Counted from the first letter of the stretch, positions 41,244 to 53,062 are shown. The stretch: DNA of 64,000 nt from Pieris napi (GCF_905475465.1 NC_062250.1:6966501-7030500), one strand, 5' to 3'. The notes: a model not told the origin generated them from the letters alone. Translations and numbers: made by a program.

Positions 41244-44200
41244 TTTTTGGGACGGCGGACGGGAAATGTCTCAAGCTAGAGGCTAGTTATTTTGGTTGAC
41301 AAAAAAACAAGTTCAATAAACTAATTAATTTAAAATAAAACTATTATATAAATAATAATTCAATTACAAAGTGTGCAGCTCATTGCTGCGCACATTTGGT
41401 TTCTTACAAATAATATTATTTAACATTTATTTCTTTTAAAATACAACATATAATCTATTTTAATGCGGTATAGTTTTATTGATACTTAAAGTATCATATT
41501 AAACATGCCATATTTGTATTGATGACATCAATAGAAATCTAATACAGATGACACAGCTATTTAACAACTGTAAACAGATAATATATATGTGTAAAAATGC
41601 TAAGTGAAACGCTCTAGTATTAGAAAAAAAGACTGGTAATATCAGTCTGGTTAATGATTAATATGATAGTCTGATTTTATTATGTTATTGTGTTAAATCA
41701 TATCCCCTGGTAAAATAAGTATCAACCCTAATCTTGACGTCTCTCCCCTGTCCAATTTGTTTACCCAGGTCTTCGAAATAGTTTATAATATTTACTAAAG
41801 TGACTTGCCCTTACGTGAAAAAAAGACAAACATAATAATATAAAGGTTTCATGACAAAGATCTAACGTTTCTTGGTCGTATCCTCTATGCACTAATACTA
41901 TACTATTTATTCTATAGACTATTATTTAGTCTACTTGATAAAAGTAGAGCTGGAATTTCTGTTACTGGCGAAATTTTAATTATTTTGCTGACGTCATTGG
42001 AAGCCAGTGATTGTTAGCTGGCCCACTGGTCACAAAATAATTAGGACCTATTTTTGTTCTGTACTCCATATCTTATTTGAATACTGCTATTGTATTTTGT
42101 ATTCGACACCTATTAAGGGAGGATATTTGAGACTAAACCTAAATAGATTGTTTCGCCGGGATTGGAGATTGAGTGAGATTTTCTCAATAACTTGTAATAA
42201 TAAACAAAATACCTTATAGTAAAAAAAGACTTATTAATTATACTTAAAGAGGATAACAAAACCTGTAAGTTGTGTTATCCTCTGAGGCACTTTGATCTTC
42301 CGGACTTTCCCGCACACAGGAAAGGCAAAGTTCTCCGTACGTAGTAGACCAGTGCCGATAATTTTTGAAACCTAAAAAAATTACAGTAGGATGAAACCCA
42401 TTACAAGAGCAGGGGAATATGATCAAAATGAAAGGAAAAATAAATTACGGTCGATCTGAGGTCGGGAAGGGGTAGGGGGGGGGAGTTTTAAGGGTAAAAA
42501 ACGGTTTATCTCGATTTCCGGCAAAACTACAAGTCATATCGAAGAAAGTTAAATGGCAAAGTTGGAGGTAATAAAAAGATCTAAAACTTTTGTAGGTATT
42601 CACACATTTTTCACATAACCTCAAAATTTATGTGAAAAATTCAAAAAACCAAGTTTTTGGTTTTTTATTTTTATCTTTAACAAAAATATTTTTTTTTTAA
42701 CGAAATTTGGTGAAAACTTACCTTTCTATGTCCCAAATACACTGTAATTTATTTGATTAAAAATATTTATTTGTTCACCTTATTTTGAATTAATATCGAA
42801 AAAACACCCTAATTTTCAATCGAAAATTCTGACGTCAAAATTTCAGCTTTTTTCAAAAAGTTGGTGTGCTTTCAGTTTGTTGAAATCTCTACTCAGTTAT
42901 CTTAATATAAAAAAACAAAATATTTGCGTTCATTTATTAATGTATTACACCTGTAAAGCTCTACATAGCTTCCAATAGCATCCGATCTTAAAATTATTTT
43001 AAATTCGCGAAATCAGAGAGAATAATTCGGGTTTCATATGGATGAAGTACGGACTTGACGTAATTTTTTTTTCTCTCACCAATTTGTAGCGGCACCTTAA
43101 TCAATGGTCACAATTACTGCGCTAACAACGTTATTCCGACCGCAAAGACTATTTCTCGCCTTTTCACGAGTCAGTGATCAGACTGGTAAAGGACTTTAAG
43201 TCGGATGTAAAGCAAAACCTACCTTCACGGGTTATTAACTAATTATTCAACTAATTATTTAAGTATTGTTTTTACACAGAACGGTAGCTGGAATATAAAC
43301 ACTTGTTCACCAAGTATACTAATAATAAATAACAGTATACATAATGATGCATTAGTGAATTAATTAGTATCATTAATTCATTAGTTCGCAATGTGACCTC
43401 TACGATGTGTGTCGCTCAATGACAAATGCCTTCCGCGTGTTTTAGCAAAAACTATGCTATTTTTGAAATATAAATTGTGAAATTCGACGTTCAACTTTAT
43501 GGATGTATTCATTAAAATCAAACCTATTAGATATTTACGTGGAAGGTGATAAACGAATAAAGTGATTGCGATGTTGCATTTGACCAATAACAATCATTTA
43601 ATTGTTATTTGAAATGCATCGTGCATGCAACAAATCGTTTCCTTTTTCGTTTTATATGCTCCACCTCACCCGATTCACCAATCAAAATGGTACTATCATT
43701 CAGCAACAGTACAAGGGGCTTAGACAAGATTAGCCTTATGAAAATGACATTTCGTGTCGACAAATTTTCATACAAATTTATTTTTCTACTTTCTACATAA
43801 ACTACTGTTAAGGCATCTTGACTAAGCCCTAAGAACTCGATCTTCACTTGTTTTAAAAAGAACTTCAGATGTGACGTTGCAAATGACATAATTATTCAAA
43901 TATGAACATCACAGTTTGTGCTCATTTTTGTCGTCCGACTTGATATTAAAATCATCGCATTTGTCTCATTTATTTTGTGACGTCATTCACAAATGTTTCC
44001 TTGTGAAAAAGCCGAGCCGGATCTCAATAAATTATGCAGGTATAAAGATAATTATTATTATCGGTTTTTACATAATCGGTGAGTGACTTAATATAATATA
44101 GGCATTTGTTGCAAATTTCGTTATTTTAAGTTCCGTAATGCCCCAACACGGAAATTAATGAAATATGCTTAGCTGTAATGTGTAATTTAAAATTAGTAGC

Positions 44201-44719
44201 CTGGGGGTTTTCAAGGCTATTAAAATTCCTACTTCAGCGGATAAAATATACGCAACAAATTATTCTCGTTCTAAGTAACTTTAAAATGTTAGTCAACGTT
44301 AGGTTAAATGTATCATAAGATCTTGTGAAACCGATGTTGTAAACTTATAAGAATTTAGAATGAGGTGAAAGGAATATAGAACTTGTCTTCGTGGATTAGC
44401 TTAAGACTAACGCTTGGCTTAGTCGCTCAAAAGTTAAAATGTCTTATTTATTCATGTTTTGTTAGTATAACTAATATGAAATATACGTTGATTTGTATTG
44501 TGGTACATATTTGAAATTTATATAATATATTTAAAATATATAAAGGAATTATACATCTTTATTTACTTTTGTATACCTACTCTCTATGTATGAGTCAGCT
44601 GTGGAAGTTAAGTTTGACACGTTGTAAAATTAGAATTGTGTTTAATAAAGAAGGAATTGAATTTTTTCCTATTTCCACTTCCATCGAAAGATGATTGAAT
44701 TGCCTTAAATAAATATAGA
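41244..44719 (+). other. Intron stretch; low-complexity block at 42460-43080
   Basis: A G-run (about 42466-42482) is followed by 600 bp of A/T homopolymer-rich DNA containing CGATTTCCGGCAAAACTACA. This looks repeat-derived, but no partner arm or second copy lies in the window. No gene supported. Confidence 0.4.
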
Positions 44720-44890
44720 AATCTTCTGTTAGTAACAATACTTAACCGATTTTGATGAAATTTTTTGTGTGTGGATCCGAGAATTGTTTAGGATTATTGT
44801 ATTGACGTTTGTATTGCAACGTCTGTCGGGTCCGCTTGTTTATTATATTTATAATTTGCTTCGGTCGGTTATAGATAATACGCATATTAA
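44720..44890. repeat. Repeat fragment of the CCGATTTTGATGAAATTTT type
   Basis: Contains ACCGATTTTGATGAAATTTT and GTGTGTGGATCCGAGAATTG, similar in layout to the repeats at 8175 and 54850. Ends not determined. Confidence 0.4.
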
Positions 44891-44919
44891 AGAATTATTA
44901 ATAAGCTTATTATAGCATG

Positions 44920-45035
44920 CATGGTGAATGTCACGGAAGTGGATGAAGCGAGAGAGGTTACATGTCAGACCGTAGCAAGTGGAGATCCGTGGTCTCTGCC
45001 TACCCCTTCGGGAAAAAGGCGTCGATATATAAATG
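44920..45035. repeat. LINE coding remnant repeat, second copy
   Basis: Matches 30783-30850 (GGTGAATGTCACGGAAGTGG, GCAAGTGGAGATCCGTGG) and continues TCTGCCTACCCCTTCGGGAA. In one frame it encodes a Ser-Lys-Trp-Arg-Ser segment typical of LINE ORF2 C-termini. Dead. Confidence 0.5.
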
Positions 45036-45229
45036 AATAGACAATGTGTAGGAAGAGCTCATTATAGATGCAAAACCGGTTTTATCTGATAGAGGTATTT
45101 TAATGGACATCCATTAACCGCTAATATGTGGTCATGAAACGTAAACAAATACATAAAACTTGGTACTATTCATTGGCATGTATGAATATTTCATACGAGT
45201 TTTAAAGATTACGTGCCGAACATTTTTAT

Positions 45230-45715
45230 TAATGTAACAGGAGGCAAACGGAGAGGAAGCTCATATCATGACCATGGACACTCATGTTGCCAGAATGCTC
45301 CCAAGTGCGTTGTCGGCCTTTTAGGTATTGGTACGCTCGTTTCTTTAAGAAACCTAAGTCGAATTGGTTCGGAAATACTTCAAAAGAGTGGCGGAGAGTG
45401 TATTGGATATTGCCAGTTCTTCTTATTGTAGGGCGTAGAACCCCTTGTTTTGAGAACTTGCAGTAAATGTAAATTAGAAGCAATTAGGATTTAATATGTA
45501 TTTTTTATTGACGTTCATAAGTGGACATTGAACGTTGTTACCTAAATGATTTTGACTTTGACTTTCAGTGGGTAGGTCGTTAACATAGTGGTGGTGCGCG
45601 GCAAAAACTGCCTTAAGAAACGCTCAGTCGTGGAACGACAGACGTCGAGATGATACGGATGGTATTTTGTATTCTGCCTTGACGAAACTGATGATGCTTA
45701 AAGCCTAAAAGTCCT
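45230..45715 (-). repeat. GGCCGGCAACGC-family repeat split by a nested LINE fragment
   Basis: 45230-45372 is a reverse-strand copy (AGGAGGCAAACGGAGAGGAA, AAGTGCGTTGTCGGCC, CTAAGTCGAATTGGTTCGGA). The repeat appears to resume at about 45566-45715 (GTGGTGGTGCGCGGCAAAAA, GAACGACAGACGTCGAGATG) after an insertion at 45373-45565. Continuity across the gap is recognised from memory of lepidopteran repeats and needs an alignment. Confidence 0.55.
45373..45565 (+). mobile_element. LINE 3' fragment nested in an older repeat
   Basis: AAAAGAGTGGCGGAGAGT, then GCCAGTTCTTCTTATTGTAG and GAACTTGCAGTAAATGTAAA, match the 3'UTR of the LINE at 60170-63065. The tail is TTTTGACTTTGACTTT. It is 5'-truncated to under 200 bp. 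Confidence 0.68.
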
Positions 45716-46332
45716 ATATATACACAAATATATTGATATTTATTTATTATATGTTTGTAACGACCTTTATTGACCTAGCTCAAATGTCTTATAACTTCAA
45801 TTCAGTCTTGAAATAACGATTTAAATGTAAATAAGCAAAGTTATACCGAGCTATAAACCAGTGTTGTAGAATTTTATGGAAAGTTAGAAATGTGTTGAGA
45901 ACACCGTATTTAACACATAAAGTTATTGCAACTTTGTTTAATACACTTTGTGAATTCAAGTTTTAAAAAAATCGTTGTATAGTAATCATTTTGTTGCTAG
46001 TGACATCTAGTGGCAAATTGAAACTTTCTGTAGTAGTCCATTAATTAAATCAAAGAAGTTTTAAGGTTGTTATAATATTGCAACTTACTATTGAAACTTT
46101 AAATTCATACATAAAATCATTCCTGCGTATAACTGTGATGATAAAATTTTATGCATTAATAATTTCACATATCATCTATGATTGCGCGATTCTAATCGGG
46201 ACAATTTTTGAATACTATTTTCGAAGCGTGAGCAGGCTATATAATGATTTTATAACTATTTAGTGCAATAATGGTAATATGTCGAAGCAATGACGTTACT
46301 GACAGCGTTACATACGTCAAAAAAAGAGCGCA

Positions 46333-46445
46333 GAAATTCTTGATAGGCCGGCAACGCACTTGCGAACCCTCTGGTCGTTAAGTGTCCATGGCGGCGGTAT
46401 CACTTAACATCAGATGGGCCTCCTGTCGGTTTGCTTTATAAACAA
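46333..46445 (+). repeat. GGCCGGCAACGC-family repeat copy
   Basis: AGGCCGGCAACGCACTTGCG, then CCCTCTGG, GTGTCCATGGCGGCGGTATC and ACTTAACATCAGATGGGCCT, ending near an A-rich tail. Confidence 0.65.
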
Positions 46446-46463
46446 AAACGTGTCGTAGGGTAG

Positions 46464-46560
46464 AGCAGTATTGGCCTATTGGCGTGCGTTGCTGTCCCTG
46501 ACGTGCGTTCGTGCGTTCGAACCACGGCTGTGTACCAATGTAATTTCTCTTGCGCAATTA
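46464..46560 (+). mobile_element. tRNA-derived SINE head (degenerate)
   Basis: GCAGTATTGGCCTATTGGCG (A-box region), then GTTCGAACC (B box) and GGCTGTGTACCAATG. The body is mostly lost. Confidence 0.55.
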
Positions 46561-46652
46561 GGAGCAAGTCTTACAATGAATACAAACCTGAGAAAGCTGG
46601 GATATTTCAAACCCTAAAATCGATTACATAATATGTCAGACAGAAGGCCGAT

Positions 46653-46868
46653 CAGGGCCGTCTTAAACTAGGCTGGGGCCATTGGGCAAACAAGAATTTG
46701 GGGCCCTTTTAGAAAGTAAAAAAAGCTAAATATAATCAAAAAAATTACTAAGTATGAGCATTTATTATAGGTGATCAAATACAGTATGATATATTATGTA
46801 GAAATTGTCGGTCCTTCGGGGCCCCCTGGGCACGGGCCCCGTGTGCCCTTATGGTGAAGACGGTATTG
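46653..46868. mobile_element. hAT-like MITE with perfect 8-bp duplication
   Basis: The inverted ends CAGGGCCGTCTTAAAC and (reversed) CAATACCGTCTTCACC are flanked by an exact 8-bp repeat AGGCCGAT (46645-46652 and 46869-46876). The 8-bp duplication and CA...TG ends fit hAT. The 216-bp interior has GGGGCC-rich arms and no ORF. Confidence 0.8.
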
Positions 46869-47635
46869 AGGCCGATCACTTTCTTGTCTATAAAATTAAA
46901 AATGATCGAAGAAATGCAATTATCCACCACACGATTAACCATAACGATTTCAACATTTTGGGTTTTCTTATCCTCATCTAATATTATTAATATTGTTTTT
47001 GGTATTCGCAAGTACTTTTAATAAAAGTTGTTTATTATAAGTTAAGCTTTGATTCGCTTTATTACAGATTATGCATGTGTTAGCTGTCATAAAATCTCTC
47101 TTATCAGATAACAGCGTTTGTCGTTTATCAACGGCAGTGTATTAAGAAATCTCTTTGATCCGCTGTTTTAATGGAATAGATAGGCTTATCGTCAGTGCTA
47201 CTGCCAGATTAAAGATTATTTTCCTGTTTCACCCGGATTCTATATTTAACGAATCGTAATGGCGAAAGGGTTAGTTAAAAGAAGACTTAAAAAACGTTAC
47301 TGACCGTCCCAGGGATGGGTACCGAAGTTTTAATACTCCATTTTATCTGTTAGGAGATTTATCTATATAAAGAGGAAATATTTTTCTATATTTGTAATGA
47401 AAAATCTCAAAAACTACTAGATGAGATTCTAAATAGAATGCTACATTATCCTTGAGTAACTTATACCTAGTCTAGGCTTTATTTATTTCTATAATATTCA
47501 ATATCGTGCAACATGCACAGGCTAGTCTAATGTTATTTGACCACACAACAATCTCCATTAATTAATCAATTGTTTTAATGAAAAAAAAAGGAAAAAATAT
47601 TTTTATAAAAATAAAAAAAAACCAGTGGCTCTACA

Positions 47636-47704
47636 ACCTCTTTAGGTCTGGGGCTCAGATTTCTAAATCTGTTTCATAATGTTTCAATCTAATAGGAAAG
47701 GAAA
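47636..47704. repeat. SINE body fragment
   Basis: AGGTCTGGGGCTCAGATTTC, then AAATCTGTTTCATAATG and TCAATCTAATAGG resemble the reverse complement of the SINE body at 20640-20690. Headless fragment. Confidence 0.45.
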
Positions 47705-47833
47705 AGAATTGTACGTCGTAATAGCTTCGTAAAATCTGGTTCGTTTGTTGCATAGTTTTAACTCTGTTTAGTTCTTTTTCTGTTCTTAACAGCGTGAACA
47801 CAATTGTATTTTTATTTTATGTATGCGCTAAAA

Positions 47834-48062
47834 CAGGGGTCTTCAAACTTTCCAGCCTTAGTACCGAGGGCCAAAACCATATTATCATTGTTGCCGTTGG
47901 TTAAAAGTGAAATAGTCCACAGATGAAAAAAAAAGTCCGAAAAAGTACGCAACGTTTAAAAAAGGTTCTCTAAAAGGAGTTTTCAAGTTTTCTCTTCGCG
48001 GGCCGGACAAAATCAGTCCGTGGGCCAGATGTGGCCCTCGGGCCTTAGTTTGGAGACCCCTG
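47834..48062. mobile_element. hAT-like MITE (CAGGGGTCTTCAAACTTT)
   Basis: The ends CAGGGGTCTTCAAACTTT and (reversed) CAGGGGTCTCCAAACTAA are flanked by 8-bp repeats with one mismatch, CGCTAAAA (47826-47833) and CTCTAAAA (48063-48070). Size 229 bp, no ORF. Confidence 0.8.
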
Positions 48063-48499
48063 CTCTAAAACATCACACACGTTAAAATGGGGACTAAACA
48101 CATGCAATTAAGTGATTTATTTTTATTATTTGAATATGTAACATAACATGTTATGAACAAGGACACGGTTTTACCAATCAATACTGCTCTATTAGTATAG
48201 CAATAAATGTAGCTATGATGACGGTTTGATCAATTATAGTTGATACAGGTCGATTCTACGATTGTGTTATATGGATTTCTCTAGAAACTTCTACGTATCG
48301 TAATAATTACGTTTGGTTACGCTCAACGTTCAGATTTTTAAATAATAATAATTTATATTAACGTATCTCATTTCTATAGATACTTCTTGAAAGGAAACTT
48401 ATTTGTTTGTAATTGTTTTTGTTAATAAATAAAGGATTCCTATTTCAGAATATTACTATTATCGAATCCGATGCAATTTTTCAAAATTAAATTTAAAAG

Positions 48500-48570
48500 A
48501 GTTAGGGTTACACGTTATAAGGCATCGAGCCTTATCGCTAACAAGCGATTTCTTCCAGGCAACCCTAATG
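48500..48570 (-). repeat. LINE 3'-end repeat (GATCGCTT hairpin family), reverse copy
   Basis: GCCTTATCGCTAACAAGCGA, then TTTCTTCCAGGCAACCCTAA, is the reverse complement of the motif at 63391-63440. Confidence 0.6.
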
Positions 48571-48964
48571 AAAAAGAAACACCTACAGAGGATAGAGTAC
48601 AAGAAATGTAAAAATAATTTTTAAATTATACTCAAAATAACACGTTACTATAACTAAAATAAAATAAAGTCTAAAGAAAAAATAAATAAAAATATGTATA
48701 AACAAAAATTTAAAATACAAAAGGTTAGAGTCACAATAATTAATATATATAAGCAGAGCTAATTACGAGGCAGAAAGAAAATGATCAAAAAGAAGTTTTT
48801 TAAATAAATTTAACGACCAAGCTCGTCTAATATAATATGGTTTTTAGCATTTAAGATCTTATATTTATAAATTGTGAGACTATGAAATCTTGATAGCTGA
48901 TTAACCTTTAACCATTAGACCTTTAAAAGTAATAAGGCTTTAAAGTATTTTTTATTTGTTACAG

Positions 48965-49053
48965 TTTTAGATCAAGCAGACGGCAGGTCCGTGAAACTGA
49001 GTGGTGTTGAAGCGCAAGCGAAGCCGACTGTGTATATAGCTGAGGACGAGGAG
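48965..49053 (+). CDS. Unrecognised gene, second coding exon
   Basis: The acceptor is ttgttacag at the end of a T-rich tract and the donor is gtaatt. With the one base left by the exon at 17950 it reads LDQADGRSVKLSGVEAQAK and PTVYIAEDEE, ending in phase 0. A second acceptor six bases downstream (48971) keeps the frame and would remove two residues. Composition is clearly coding compared with the flanks. I do not recognise the family. Confidence 0.6.
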
Positions 49054-49129
49054 GTAATTAATTTTATTACATAGTAAAACAAAGAATAATTGATCTGAAA
49101 TGGTAATGAGTTATGATATAATCATTGTT

Positions 49130-49573
49130 GAAGTGAAACTTCTTTATCGGGGTTGGAAAAAATTTTTGTGTAACATTTTTTCGTTACGCGTCACATTTTT
49201 TGGTTACGCGTCACATGTTTCGGTTACGCGTCACATTTAACCGTTACGCGCGTCTTTTTCTTGTCCCTACCAGGGTTGATTCAAAGAGATTCTAAACCAT
49301 TAATAACAAAAATTTATAATAACGATAACAATGATACTAAAAATTCTATTACAATTTATGAAATTCTGTAATAATCTTAGTGGTAATAAGGTAAAATGAA
49401 ATAATTGTATTATTTGTATTCAAGTCAGTAATATTAAAAGCCTTTTGTTAAACTTTATCTAATTTAACTTTATTTAACCAATTTCTGTAAAGTTGCATAT
49501 TATAGATAATTTTTCGAAAAATAAGGTCATAAAGAAGTTTCACTTCTAACGTGTGTACACTAGTACACGCACA
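49130..49573. mobile_element. Palindrome-ended MITE family, copy 3, with 20-bp tandem repeats
   Basis: Begins GAAGTGAAACTTCTTTAT; the exact reverse complement lies at about 49532-49549. It is followed by GTACACTAGTACACGCACA, like the end of copy 2. It carries four 20-bp tandem units at 49171-49250. It starts 77 bp downstream of the exon ending at 49053. Confidence 0.68.
49171..49250. repeat. Four-unit 20-bp minisatellite (GGTTACGCGTCACAT)
   Basis: Four consecutive 20-bp units, each close to TCACATTTTTTGGTTACGCG, with substitutions only in the central T-rich part. Confidence 0.85.
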
Positions 49574-49769
49574 TTTTTTTTTTATTATTGAATCGCAGTT
49601 GTTAATAACAGTGTATAACTCGGTTACTATTGGTTCGATTGTCAGCGAAATAGTACTAGGATAGGCTAAAAATGTTTAGGGGACGTTTGTATATCAATTC
49701 ATAAATAACATAAACATATTAAAAGAGAAAGGTTGTGAATTTATTTATTTTTAAACGTTTAATCATTAC

Positions 49770-49835
49770 GGAGGCAAAGGTCTGCCTTATTGCTAACAAG
49801 CGATCTCTTCCAGGCAACATTTGTAAGGAAAAGAA
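49770..49835 (-). repeat. LINE 3'-end repeat (GATCGCTT hairpin family), reverse copy
   Basis: GCCTTATTGCTAACAAGCGA, then TCTCTTCCAGGCAACATTTG; same family as 48500-48570. Confidence 0.6.
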
Positions 49836-50283
49836 GTACCCTTAGTAATAAAATTAACAAATATAAAATAACAGATAACAGTGTAGACTTATACAATTAC
49901 AAGAGTAACATTTAAAAACAATAGCAAATCTTAGGAGTGAATTAAAAAAGAAATGTAAGAAATGTATTAAAGAAAAGCTGTGTAAAAAGGCTTACTATAA
50001 GGTTAACGATTATCTAGTTGATTAAAGGGCCTGGGACTATCCTAGACAGGCTACTTCCTAATTAATTTGCGATATTTGTTTTAAAATAAGTGTTGTTTGA
50101 TGATTTGCTATTTTAAAAGAGTACCGAGAGTTTTTTATGCCGGCTTTTTCTCTCGGACTACACCCTGTGTCTTCTTTGCCGATGATAGGGATGCCTACAG
50201 ATTCAAATTTAATGACGTGGAATAAGTGATACCTGTATCTTATGTTCCATAATAAACATATTTTATTTTAAAAAGGATATGGT

Positions 50284-50335
50284 TACGAAATGGGCGGTCT
50301 TACTGCTAAAAACACTTTTTTCCAGACAACGTAAA
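50284..50335 (-). repeat. LINE 3'-end repeat, degenerate reverse copy
   Basis: GGGCGGTCTTACTGCTAAAA, then ACTTTTTTCCAGACAAC; a diverged member of the same family. Confidence 0.45.
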
Positions 50336-50512
50336 AAAATACGTACTATACATATATGTATAATGTATATATATACTTTAAACACACATAGAACTTACTT
50401 CTTATAAAATTACGTTTATCAGTGGATAACGTGTCTTATATTCTATAATATACATAACGAAAAAAATACATCTAAATGAATGAAGATCCATGAAATACAG
50501 ATTAAGACAAAT

Positions 50513-50930
50513 AATAATAATAAAAACTTTATTTATGACAGAAATGGTGGTGACAAAATTCATCTATCGCTAGTCCCCACACTAGGGAGGCCCTGTGTTG
50601 AGGATAACTAGACAACAATTATTCCTTTGTCTATGGTGCACGTTTAATACAATTTTTTTAAGAAAAAGTGGTCTTAGTGTGACAACTCATCAAACACAAG
50701 TATAAAAACATTAGTAAGTATGCGTGAATGTATGAGTATGGGAATGGGTGTGTGTGCGTATATATTTGAGAATGTAGCTGTGAATTATATGCGTGGGTTG
50801 TCTGTGTTGATAAAGTTAATTTCAAATTGTGGATATAACGAATTTACGGATACGAGTTACTACATATAAAATACATTATGTAAAGCATCTAACTTGTAAA
50901 TATGTAATTATAGTCTTTCCGGATAAATTT
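50513..50930 (-). mobile_element. LINE 3' end, minus strand
   Basis: Read on the minus strand it ends AATAAAG, then TTTTTATTATTATTATT, a poly(A) signal and a simple-repeat tail. Upstream are a GT-rich stretch and CTAGTGTGGGGACTAGCG. The layout resembles the 3'UTR of the intact LINE at 32441, but the sequence is a different family. No coding part survives. Confidence 0.55.
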
Positions 50931-52960
50931 ACACAGGAAACTACCATCCTTCAAATTACCTTATTTCCTGTTGATTAAAATTATTCGCGAGTAATAAATC
51001 GATCTTTTTATATGCTTTTCATTGATAATAGAGCGAGACGAATCAATTAGTCGAAAATAGGCGTCAAGCCGACGAGACGGCTGACCTTGCAATGCTAAGG
51101 CAATGGATATTGGATTATAAAAGAAAACAATTCGAGAAATAATTAATTAATTATAATATTACTTTATTTTAACAAAATAAGCTTACAGATTATTCCAATT
51201 TGGCAACTATTTCCATTTATATCACTTACAAAACAATACACAGAAAAAACAACAAACAACATTAATATATTAAAATACAGTGGAATCTCGATAACTCGGA
51301 TGTCAAGGGAACGCCAAATATGTACTATAGATTATAAATATGTAGTATCAATACTTCGTAGGGAAATTATGTAGACCTTTTGTCATTTCACGCAACAGAC
51401 AATTAAAAAGTGTTAATCTATGCAATTCATTAATTATTATTTCCATACATTGTGTCAAGTGTGCCCTTTTCGAGAGGTTATTTTTCGCTGAGTTTGGTAT
51501 TATTTTTAATTAATAAGTATTAATTCATAAGGCTCAACTCCATAGTATGGTCACTATGGTATAGTTTCAATAGGATGAAAGAGTATCGCAAGTCGCGTGA
51601 GATTACTTCATACATTTTGTATAAGGAAGAGAAAGTATCGGGAGTTAAAACGACATAGATTCTAGTGAATTGACCTAACCCTTACCAATATTCTTAACTT
51701 CTATATATGTATTATGAATTCTACCAATTAAGTTCATTATTGTTTTCTTCATTCGCAATCCTATTAAGAGTTTAAAGAGCATTGGTGGGAGGCGTACAAA
51801 GACCATATAAAAAACAAGCCAGGTTACTTAAATAAGCAAAGATTCAAAGTCAAAACTATCAGAAAATCATTAACAAAAATCTGTTATTGTAGATCAATTA
51901 TAAGGATCCGTCTCTATATATTTGAGGTGATGCTTCTAGTTTTTACGATTAATCTGCGGACTAATTATGTAAAGATATTTCTTGAAAATTGTTCCACAGA
52001 TTACTTTTAGGATTTCATAAAAAATAGACATAGATTTTCGCGTAGAGTTGGTATGTAGGATTTTTTTGGTATGGTGAGGTATTGACATAGGACGCAGGCG
52101 CCAACTTGTATAAAGGCCCCTTAGAGTAGTTGTTATCTGTCAAGGTACGGATAGAGATATGGTTAAGGAAGTATATTTATCACTCTTCTGCTGACCTTCC
52201 TTATTGGTTAAGATATCAATATTGTCCAACAATTTGTATATACAAGAAATAATACAAAATTGAAGGACTATTTACTTACTACTAATAAATTCATGTGAAA
52301 ACGCGATGAAAAAAAGCAAAATTCCTTGTTCCAAAAACCAATTGTATTCAAAAAAAATCTGCGATATAGCTTTTAATGTGCGAGTTAGATTTATCCTTGT
52401 AAACGTTTTACGTTATAGATCTCTACCTAATAATTCTCTAGAAATAGAAGTTACTATAACGGTAAAGTTTATAAAAGTATTTTATTTAAATAAAAATTAG
52501 TAAAATTCGCATTATAATAATTTTGAAACAAAAAAAAAAACACGCTAAATATTCTAATATATGTACATATCGTTTTTTTTAAGAACTCAATAATAGCCAA
52601 AGCATGGGACATGATTTCATGTTCCGTTTGAGCAATTAGAATCAAAGGAAACGCCCCGTCGTATTCGTCGTGAAAATTACGGCTAGTGTTTTGGAAACCA
52701 TGTGTCGACGTTATTAAATCTGAATATAATAACAATCTAGATTAAACGCTACGTTCAATTTGTTATACTGATTATTAACGATTAGTACGCGGTTTCACCG
52801 AAACATTAATTACTTTGAAATGTTATCGAGAAATTTATTCAGTTTTCCAATATATTTAATTGTGTTGCGATTTAATTATGTTAATGCAGAGGGTAGGTCC
52901 CTTAGGTCTTGGGAATTTATTCGCTTTATCAGATTAACACGTGTTATTATACTCATTTAC
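50931..52960 (+). other. Intron/intergenic stretch; solo Tigger-like end at 51278
   Basis: 51276-51316 has TACAGTGGAATCTCGATAAC, a Tigger/pogo-type terminus, but I found no matching opposite arm. Otherwise AT-rich with no gene supported. Confidence 0.4.
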
Positions 52961-52964
52961 CTTA

Positions 52965-53062
52965 CAAAAGGCCGGCAACGCACTCGCGAGCCCTCTGGCA
53001 TCGAGCCCATGAGCGGCGGGCTTAACAACAGTGGGCCGTTAGTCCCCTATTCTGAAAAAAAG
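52965..53062 (+). repeat. GGCCGGCAACGC-family repeat copy
   Basis: AAAAGGCCGGCAACGCACTC, then GCGAGCCCTCTGGCATCGAG and CCCCTATTCTGAAAAAAAGG. Confidence 0.65.

Noticed and set aside
42460..43080. Possible large DNA transposon beginning at the G-run
   Set aside because: No inverted partner arm or second copy in the window, so only repeat-like composition can be stated.
43605..43889. 94-codon minus-strand frame
   Set aside because: No recognisable family, no splice context and an overlapping open frame on the other strand; likely chance in AT-rich DNA.
51278..51316. Solo Tigger/pogo-like terminus as a complete element
   Set aside because: No matching reverse end with TA was found within the next kilobase.
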